A DNA stretch of 64,000 nucleotides from Larix kaempferi (taxonomy: Eukaryota > Streptophyta > Pinopsida > Pinales > Pinaceae). A program made the position numbers and the translations under genes. How positions within the stretch are numbered: position 1 is the first letter of the stretch; the number at the start of each line of letters is the position of its first letter. Location of the stretch: the NCBI GenBank assembly GCA_027924585.1, contig BSBM01000123.1, forward strand, positions 13,332,001-13,396,000, in the 5' to 3' direction. Positions 56,901-64,000 of the stretch are shown piece by piece. Under the pieces are notes generated by a model that saw only the letters and a list, made by a program, of their open reading frames with translations, did not search any database and was not told the origin of the DNA.

Positions 56901-57347
56901 TGTTGGTTGTGGAGCCTGAACTCCCAGATTCATAGATATTATTATTCAGCCGTGTTTGTACCCCAGCTTTATATGACATGCAAAAGCACTGTACACTCAC
57001 CCCAGCGGGTGGGGGGGGCGAAGCCTCCCCCCACTGGGGTCCCCTTTATAAGAAAGACATTGTAATACGGCTAGGGTTGATGTATTAGGTATTATGCATT
57101 GTAAAGATCTATGAGATTGTGTAAGAAATACTGAGAGAGTGTAAAGAGGAAGTTGAAGTGGCTGTGTTGCGGGTTGTATCCCTTCACTTTGTTGGATGGT
57201 ATAATAATAAGGACTGGGAATTTCAGTGTGGACGTAGCCCATCTTGGGTGAACCACGATATATTGGTGTCTCTCTTGTAATGTGTCTGTGTAATTTATAT
57301 TTGCATCTTGTTTATCGTTATTGCTCTGTGATCCTGTTTTTCTAACA
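56901..57347 (+). repeat. 5' LTR of element D (447 bp)
   Basis: Starts TGTTGGTTGTGG and ends TTCTAACA. A G/C-rich inverted repeat (GTGGGGGG ... CCCCCCAC around CGAAG) sits just before CCTTTATAAG, a likely TATA box at about 57,044-57,053. Confidence 0.93.
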
Positions 57348-57349
57348 AT

Positions 57350-57361
57350 TGGTATCAGAGC
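57350..57361 (+). other. Primer-binding site of element D
   Basis: TGGTATCAGAGC, two bases after the LTR, matching initiator tRNA-Met. Confidence 0.95.
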
Positions 57362-57439
57362 CAAAGGTCTATTTGGCAGACAAACCCGCAAGAAACTAGG
57401 GTTTCTGGTTCGAGTGGGAGAAATAGCGGAAGAAGGAAA

Positions 57440-58200
57440 GTTTAAGGTCGATAAATTTAATGGCCAAAACTAACAGTCATGGAAGATGAAAATGGAGGAC
57501 TATCTATACCAGAAGGATCTATTCCTACCGTTGGGAGGAAGAGCAAAGCAGCCGGCGACTATGAAGGACGAAGAATGGGAGGTTCTTAACAGAAAGGCAC
57601 TGGGAACAATACGGTTGTCCCTGGCTTCATCGGTGGCTTTCAATATCTCAAAAGAATAGACAACAGAGGGTTTGATGAGCGCATTGGGTAAGCTGTATGA
57701 AAAATCCTCAGCCTCCAACAAGGTATTTCTAATGAAGCATTTATTTAATATGAAGATGTCTGAAGGTGGATCTGTTGCTGATCATTTAAATGAATTTAAT
57801 ACGGTTACAAATCAAATAAGTTCTGTAAGTGTGAACTTTGATGATGAGGTTAGGGCTCTTCTAATCTTGTGTTCATTTCCAGAAAGCTGGAATGGCTTGG
57901 TCATGGCTGTAAGTAACTCTGTCTCTGGTTCAAACACCTTGATATTTGATGATGTTGTTAGTGTTATTCTTAGCGAGAAAATGCAAAGAGAAATCATAGG
58001 TGAGACATCAAGTAATGCGTTGACCATGGAGAGTAGGGGAAGACAAAAGGAGAGAGGAAACAGACAAGGAAATCGCAGCAAGTCTAAAATGGGCAGATCC
58101 AAGTCCAGACTGGAAAAAATAGAGTGCTGGAACTTTGGAAAGAAATGACATCTAAAGAAATACTGCATATCTCTAAAGAAGAAAGGAGATGGACAGTAGG
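57440..58200 (+). pseudogene. Element D gag
   Basis: Copia gag of the UBN2 type: KFNGQN at the start, WKMKMEDYLYQKDLFLPL, EEWEVLNRKALGTIRLSLA, FLMKHLFNMKMSEGGSVADH, FPESWNGLV. It is broken by stops after GQN and after NISKE. The zinc knuckle reads CWNFGKK, stop, HLKKYC, so the second Cys is Phe and a Gly codon became TGA. The segment at 57,672-58,148 is the longest open part. Confidence 0.88.
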
Positions 58201-59700
58201 AGACTACTCAGGAAGCAAATGTAGCAGGTGATGTGTTACAAGATGCTTTGATTCTTGCTTTAGATAATACTAGTGATTACTGGGTAGTAGATTCAAGGGC
58301 TTCATGTCATGCTACACCTCATAGGAAATATTTTCATGATTATGTTCGAGGTGATTTTGTACATGTATTATTGGGTGATTATGAGCCATGTAAAATTGTT
58401 GGAATGGGTAAGGTATGGATAAAATTTAAGAATGGAACTGAATGGCTGCTAAAAGATGTTAAGCATATTCTTGCTATGAAAATAAATCTGATCTCAACGA
58501 GGCAGTTGGGAGATGGCGGTTGTCTATCTACATTTGGAGAAACATGGTGGAAGATCACTAAAGGATCAATGGTGATATCAAAAGGAGACAGGGTAGGTAA
58601 GTTGTATTTATGTCCTCATAATACTGACCGTTCTATCTCTTTAGCTTCCACAGGAATAGATACAACATTGTGGCATCATAGGCTTAGCCACATGAGTGAG
58701 AAGGGGATGCAAATTCTCCACTCAAGGAAGTTGTTGCCAGATTTGAAGTAGGTAAGTTTGGAATTCTATGAAAACTATGTTTATGGAAAACAGAAGAGAG
58801 TCAGATTTCTCACGGTTGGGAAACAAAAGAAGAATGAAAAGTTAGATCTTGTGTATACAGATGTATCGGGACCGGCTCAGGTATAATCTCTTGGTGGCTC
58901 TCATTATTATGTTACATTTATTGATGATGCAACTAGAAAAACTTGGGTTTATTGCATTAGACATAAATCTGATGTGTTTGCTACTTTTAAGAAGTGGAAA
59001 GATTTGGTTGAGAATGAGACAGAAAAAAAGGTTGAAGTGTCTCAGATCTAATAATGGAGGTGAGTACTACGGAAAGGAGTTTGATAGTTACTGTTCATAC
59101 CATGGGATTCGTAAAGAAAAGATAGTCCCAGGAACACCACAATAAAATGGTGTGTCAGAAAGAATGAATAGAATGACCATGGAGCGTGCAAGGTGTATGA
59201 GATTGCATGCAGGGTTCCCTTACAGTTGTGGGAAGATGTTGTAAATACTGTTGTTTATTTAATAAACAGAGGGCCTTCAAGTGCTTTGGATGTTGGTATT
59301 CCAGAAGAGGCATAGATAGGTAAAAAGGTAAACTACTCATTTCTGAGAACATTTGGTTGTGAAGCATTTGTCCATATTTATAAAGAAAATAGAACAAGCT
59401 TGAAGCTAAATCCAAGAAATGTACCTTTATTGGATATGGTGTTGATGATTTTGGTTATCGCTTATGGGATTCTAAAAATAACAAAATCATTAGGAGTAGA
59501 GATGTGGTATTCAATGAAAAGGTCATGTATAAAGATCAGTTGCAGGGAAAGAAACAAGAAAAGGAAAACACAAAGTACACAGTACTTGATGAAATTCCGA
59601 AGGTGCCAGAAAATCAACAACAGCAAGTACCTGAAACTCCTGCAAGTGTAAGAAGATATATCAGGTTAAGTAGACTCCCTGAACGATACTCTCCTTAAAT
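58201..59700 (+). pseudogene. Element D protease and integrase
   Basis: Protease VVDSRASCHATP has Arg where DSGAS has Gly. The GAG-pre-integrase region reads LWHHRLSHMSEKGMQIL. The integrase core has LDLVYTDVSGPA, TFIDDATRKTWVY, LRSNNGGEYYGKEF and NGVSERMNRMTMERARCM, with a TAA inside the PQ-NG motif and a frame change near 58,875 and again near 59,145. It continues with YLINRGPSSALDVG and FGCEAFVH before frame loss. Confidence 0.87.
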
Positions 59701-59709
59701 GTATTATTA

Positions 59710-60530
59710 TTGATGACTTATTCTGGTGAAACAGAATGTTATGAAGAAGCAATGCAGGTGGAAACTAGAAAGAAGTGGGAGCAAGGCATGAATGAGGAGA
59801 TGGACTCATTGGTAGGAAACCAGACTTGGGATTTGGTTCAGTTGTCTGCTGGTAAAAGAGCATTGCAGAACAAATGGGTTTACATGTTGAAGGAAGAAGA
59901 AGGAGATACGAAACGGTACAAGGCCATACTTGTTGTAAAGGGGTTTGCACAGAATAAAGGTATATATTTTGATGAAATATTTTCTCTTGTTGTTAAGATT
60001 ACTTCAATTAGGACTATTTTAAGTCTAGTGGCGGTTGAATATTTGCATCTTGAACAATTAGATGTAAAAACAATTTTTTTTCCATTGGGATTTGGAGGAA
60101 GAGATATATATGCAGCAGCCACAAGGGGATGATGTCAAAGGGAAGGAGGATTTGGTATGCATGTTGAAGAAGAGCCTGTATGGCTTGAAGCAAGCTCCAA
60201 GGTGGTGGTATTTAAAATTTGACAGGTTTATGACAGAACAAGGTTATAGTAGATGTCATTCTGACCACTGTGTTTATTTCAAGAGGCTAGACAATGAAAG
60301 ATATATTATCGTGTTATTGTATGTGGATGGCATGCTTGTTGTAGGGTCTAACATGCAGGATATAAATGTACTCAAAGGGAAGCTAGCTAATTCATTTGTG
60401 ATGAAGGATTTGGGTACTGCAAAGCAAATACTTAGTATGAGAATAACAAGAGACAGAAAAAATCGCAAATTGACATTGTCTCGGAGTGAGTACATACAAA
60501 AGGTGTTGGAGAGGTTCAGAATGTAGAATG
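59710..60530 (+). pseudogene. Element D reverse transcriptase
   Basis: Copia RT: MNEEMDSLVGNQTWDLVQL, LQNKWVYMLKEEE, YKAILVVKGFAQNKGIYFDE, LDVKTIFF (usually LDVKTAFL), a frame change near 60,090, SLYGLKQAPRWWYLKFDRFM and LLYVDGMLVVG. The catalytic YVDD is YVDG, so the enzyme cannot polymerise. DLGTAKQILSMRI follows. Confidence 0.9.
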
Positions 60531-61201
60531 CAAAACCAGTTAGTACACCTTTGTCCATCCATTTCAAACTAATTAAGGAAATGTGTCCCAAGACAGAGGA
60601 AGAGATAGATTACATGTCCAAGATTCCCTATTCATCAGCAGTTGGCAGCTTGATGTATCCCATGGTGTGCACAAGACCAGATATTGCACATGCAGTGGGA
60701 CTTGTGAGCATATATATGAACAATCCAGGTAAAGAATATTGGAAGGCAGTACAGTGGATTCTCATGTATTTGAGAGGTACTACCACTCAGACATTATGTT
60801 TTGGAGGTTCAGACACTGTTCTACAGGGATATGTTGATACAGATATGGCAGGTGATAAGGATAGTAGGAGGAGCACCACAGGGTATGTGTTTACTATAGA
60901 TGGAACAGCAGTAAGTTGGATTTCGAAACTGCAAAAGGTTGTTGCAATTTCAATAACAGAAGCAGAGTATGTTGTTGTTACAGAGGCTAGTAAAGAGATG
61001 ATTTGGTTGCAGAGGTTTATGGAGGAATTGGGTAAGAAGCAGAAGGATAGAAGGTTGTATAGTGACATTCAAAGTGCCATTCATCTTGCAAAGAACTCAA
61101 CACTCCATTCCAGGAATAAACATATACAGCTCAAGTACCATTTCATACGCTCTATTTTGGAAGATGAACTGTTGAAGCTGGAAAAGATACATACTAGCTA
61201 G
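60531..61201 (+). pseudogene. Element D RNase H
   Basis: Open from 60,551: IPYSSAVGSLMYPMVCTRPD, then YVDTDMAGDKDSRRSTTGYV (usually DADWAGD), ISITEAEYVVVTEA, IHLAKNSTLHSRNKHIQLKY and HFIR. It ends TAG at 61,199. Copia elements have RNase H last, as here. Confidence 0.9.
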
Positions 61202-61368
61202 AATCTTGCAGACATGTTCACAAAGGTAGTGACCAGAGAGAAACTGAGTTCCTGCTCGGTTTCAGTTGGCCTTCTAGCATGAAGGTGAAGATGAGAAATT
61301 TTCCAAGTCCAAGGTTCAGCAAGTGCAGCAGCGGTGGGGCTGTTGTGATCAATCTCCAAGCAAGAGAT

Positions 61369-61810
61369 TGTTGGTTGTGGAGCCTGATCCCCCAGATTCA
61401 GAGATATTATTATTCAACCGTGTTTGTACCCTAGCTTTATATGATATGCAAAAGGACTGTACACTCACCCCGGCAGGGGGGCGAAGCCTCCCCCCACTGG
61501 GGTCCCCTTTATAAGAAAGACATTGTAATACGGCTAAGGTCGATGTATTAGGTATTATGCATTGTAAAGATCTCTAAGATTGTGTAAGAGAGACTGAGAG
61601 AGTGTGAAGAGGAAGTTGCAACGGTTGTGCTGCGGGTTGTATCCCGTCACTTTGTTGGATGGTATAATAATAAGTACTGGCAATTTCAGTGTGGAAGTAG
61701 CCCATCTTGGGTGAACCACGATATATTGGCGTCTCTCTTGTAATGTGTCTGTGTAATTTATATTTGCATCTTGTTTATTGTTATTGCTCTGTGATCCTGT
61801 TTTTCTAACA
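61369..61810 (+). repeat. 3' LTR of element D (442 bp)
   Basis: Same limits as the 5' LTR with a shorter G run in the hairpin. It is followed by TTTCT and then A's LTR sequence. Confidence 0.93.
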
Positions 61811-62126
61811 TTTCTAACTCTGAGTCTTTCCAATGTTTGCTTATAAATTATCCTTCACCCTGCTAAGGGATTGTTAGTCTTCTCTAAGAGTTAGGATTAT
61901 TATGTTCTGGCTGCCTGTGTTTGAATTATTTTTATGGGCAACTAGCGAGAATAATGAAGTTGTTAATTGGGAGCGTAAAGGAAATTGTTTTAATTGCATA
62001 GGTTTACACTGTAATTATGTGTATGTGTAGAGAAAATCTCATTTTTATAGTCTCATACATCGTAGATATGTAGATGTGTAATGTGGGGTACGTTACACCT
62101 TTGATCCATGGATGTTTCCCTTTGTA

Positions 62127-62330
62127 CATATTTTGATCTTACCATTATGCATAGATAGATTCCAAAATCAAGTAAGCTTAACTTGAAGCATCCATGTATT
62201 TTATGCATAACTAGTTGAGTTGTGGCTTAGTGAACTATAAATAAGTGAGCAATTAACATGGAAGTATCTATTTTATGAAAATGACATGGGTCTTCATTGT
62301 ACATAGTTGAATGAGTTGAGAAATAATTGA
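62127..62330. repeat. Right copy of the duplication flanking element A
   Basis: Matches 25,104-25,308 (TAAGCTTAACTTGAAGCATC ... TTGAGAAATAATTGAG). Before element A arrived the two copies were about 30 bases apart. Confidence 0.8.
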
Positions 62331-64000
62331 GATTTCACCTTGCTTCATGGACATTTTATTTTCAAAGATTTTACCATGTAATATCTCATATCTTTTGTGA
62401 GTTTGTTTTCATGTACACTTTCAAACAAGAGAAATGAGACAATGTCTTCTCATTTGTTTTAGTTGTTTTTCTTATTTCCATTTTCATTTTAGCTTCTTGT
62501 TTACTTGTGAATTTCCCTTCGATATTTCCTTTTTTATTTTTGTACATACCTCAAGTATTTTATATTACATAGAACTTTCAAAATCATATTAATGATTTTT
62601 TTAATAGATGATATTTTTAGGATCACATTAATGATCGATTTAATCCCCTTTCTAATCATGTTATCATTTATATCCATTGATACACTTTATTATGAAAAAA
62701 TAAGGCAATGTCTAAAATAGCCATTGGAGGGTGCTTTTTAACCTAGTAACCATTAAAATAGTCGTTGGATGGTGTTTTTTAAACCCACTCTTAGATCAAA
62801 ATATTTTTGCATCGTACAATCCCATCCTTGATACGTTGATGCATAAGTGGTCCAATTCATAGTGTGCTTTATCATGATACATCACCATCAACCCATTTTT
62901 AAAGGAATATGATCGTTGGTCTGTGTAGAAGCGTTGCTATTTATTTTTCCATTTCCTCGTGCATTAATTCGCTCTACCCACACTAATACAAAAATGGGTT
63001 TAAACATTAACTCATTATATGTATACACACAGTTGTAATCCTCATTAGTGCATGGTACATATTTTACATTTACAATATAAAATCATTTTAAACTATCTAA
63101 ACTCATTATAATTTTTAAAAAATAATTATATAATATTAAAATTGCAAATAAGAACATGACCTCTTCCACCCCTCACCTTTTGGATGAACATACAAGATAA
63201 TACACTACACTCCTGAACATATCAAATATTTTGTACTTAAACATCTCAATCATCTCAATATTAGTTAAGCCTTTATGATGTAGTGCAAGCCTAAATGTGT
63301 AAAATATTTTATACTTAGAGAACAAACATCCATCTCAATATTAGTTAAGCATGTATGATAGTATTAAAAATATTATATTAGTTATAATATTAGTTAAGCA
63401 TTTATCATGTTATTAAAAATATTATATTAATTAATATCAACTTCTGGGAATTGTATATAATATTATAAGCATTTATCATGGTATTAAAAATATTATATTA
63501 GTTAATATCAACTTCTGGGAATTGCATATAATATTATTATGGTACTAAATATATTATATTATTTAACTTAAATCCACCCTCGTATGTTACTCCATTGATT
63601 AGGTGTCCCCCCATACTATGATTGCCTACAAGATGTCTGTCCTACTTTGTTATTGTGGTGTAGCATGAACTATTCCTATATAATAACTTATATCTCCTAA
63701 GTCTCAATCATTCCCATGTAAGTCACTTTAGACACTGCTACAATAAAGTACAAGTCTCCACCGACCTAAAAAAACTATAATAAGACACTAACTTAACTAC
63801 TTTAGATACTTTAGAGATTTAGGTTTTGGTGCTAAAGTTAATGTCAACCTATCATGTGATATTCTCCATAGACATATCGTGCACACATCATTATTATGCA
63901 AACTATTGCCATGTGATTGATGATGGCATGATGATAATTATACTCAATTTATGTATTAATAATAAATATCAAACCATGCATTCTTTTATATATAATATTA
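62331..64000. other. AT-rich DNA, no gene recognised
   Basis: No coding motif. At about 62,708-62,800 a short phrase (AATAGCCATTGGAGGGTGC and AATAGTCGTTGGATGGTG) is doubled. The last kilobase has an AT-rich tandem at about 63,340-63,560. Confidence 0.5.
63340..63560. repeat. AT-rich tandem repeat, about three units
   Basis: Units contain GTATTAAAAATATTATATTA and, in two of them, AATATCAACTTCTGGGAATTG, spaced about 80-85 bases. Confidence 0.75.

Larger units (their letters stand above)
56901..61810 (+). mobile_element. Element D: Ty1/Copia inserted in A's 3' LTR
   Basis: 4,910 bp flanked by TTTCT (56,896-56,900 and 61,811-61,815). LTRs are TGTTGGTTG...TCTAACA. Domain order is gag, zinc knuckle, protease, integrase, RT, RNase H, which defines Copia. 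Many stops and two lost catalytic or metal-binding residues make it inactive. LTR copies differ at scattered sites. Confidence 0.95.
25317..62097 (+). mobile_element. Element A: Ty3/Gypsy chromovirus, nested host of B and D
   Basis: LTRs begin TGTAACA and end TTACA, an initiator-Met PBS follows the 5' LTR, a purine tract precedes the 3' LTR, and CCTTT flanks both sides. Gene order is gag, zinc knuckle, protease, RT, RNase H, integrase, chromodomain. The long LTRs and a C-terminal chromodomain with STWE suggest the Tekay/Del-like group. Element B interrupts gag at 28,355 and element D interrupts the 3' LTR at 56,900. The 5' and 3' LTR differ at six of the first 42 bases, so this is the oldest of the stack. 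Confidence 0.92.
55453..62097 (+). repeat. 3' LTR of element A, split by element D
   Basis: LTR sequence at 55,453-56,900 and 61,816-62,097; 56,901-61,810 is element D and 61,811-61,815 its target duplication. Combined length is about 1,730, against 1,749 for the 5' copy. Confidence 0.9.

Overview
This is eukaryotic, almost certainly land-plant, nuclear DNA from a large, repeat-dominated genome. The evidence is the spliceosomal introns in every interpretable gene, plant-type LTR retrotransposons with initiator-Met-tRNA primer sites, an En/Spm (CACTA) transposase and a fragment of a plant UPL3-type ubiquitin ligase. The species cannot be fixed from the sequence; a gymnosperm or fern would fit. 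I found no intact host gene, tRNA, rRNA or CRISPR array. Nearly everything recognisable is a transposable element in some stage of decay.

Left third (about 1-19,419): remains of one or more CACTA DNA transposons read on the minus strand. A ten-exon TNP2-type transposase (18,898 down to 14,234) lies just inside a terminus at 19,419, whose subterminal region carries GTCGGATATCCGAC-type palindromes. Further left, a second multi-exon minus-strand gene (5,524 down to 1,634) starts with a SET (lysine methyltransferase-like) domain and ends in a Ptta/En/Spm TNPA-like region. Exon phases let most of it be read as one spliced gene. Between them lie AT-rich DNA, a HECT ligase (UPL3-like) gene fragment at 10,063-10,788 and a large GAT-rich tandem array at 13.05-13.9 kb. 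A 334-bp tandem repeat sits 3' of the SET gene, and a partial third copy sits 3' of the transposase. The left CACTA end was not found.

Middle (19,420-25,316): AT-rich intergenic DNA with short local duplications and no gene I can support.

Right part (25,317-62,097): a four-member nested LTR-retrotransposon stack resolved by target-site duplications. Element A is a Ty3/Gypsy chromovirus on the plus strand (TSD CCTTT, 1.75-kb LTRs, C-terminal chromodomain). Its gag is split by element B, a Tat-like Gypsy element on the minus strand (28,356-51,834, TSD CCAAG). B carries gag-protease-RT-RNase H-integrase, a second RNase H downstream of integrase, and a spliced gene on the opposite strand. B's 5' LTR is split by element C (42,101-51,359, TSD CAATG, two 1,057-bp near-identical LTRs). 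C lacks RT, RNase H and integrase but keeps one 987-codon frame with two zinc knuckles and a protease, and shares PBS, PPT, leader and tail with B. A's 3' LTR is split by element D, a Ty1/Copia element (56,901-61,810, TSD TTTCT). The order of events is A, then B, then C, with D separately after A. By eye C is the youngest, because its LTRs are nearly identical.

How the parts work together: A, B and D carry recognisable but damaged enzymatic domains. C looks like a non-autonomous partner that would depend on a B-like element for RT and integrase. The two most unusual items are the SET-TNPA gene in the CACTA region and the TATA-driven, intron-containing antisense gene inside B.
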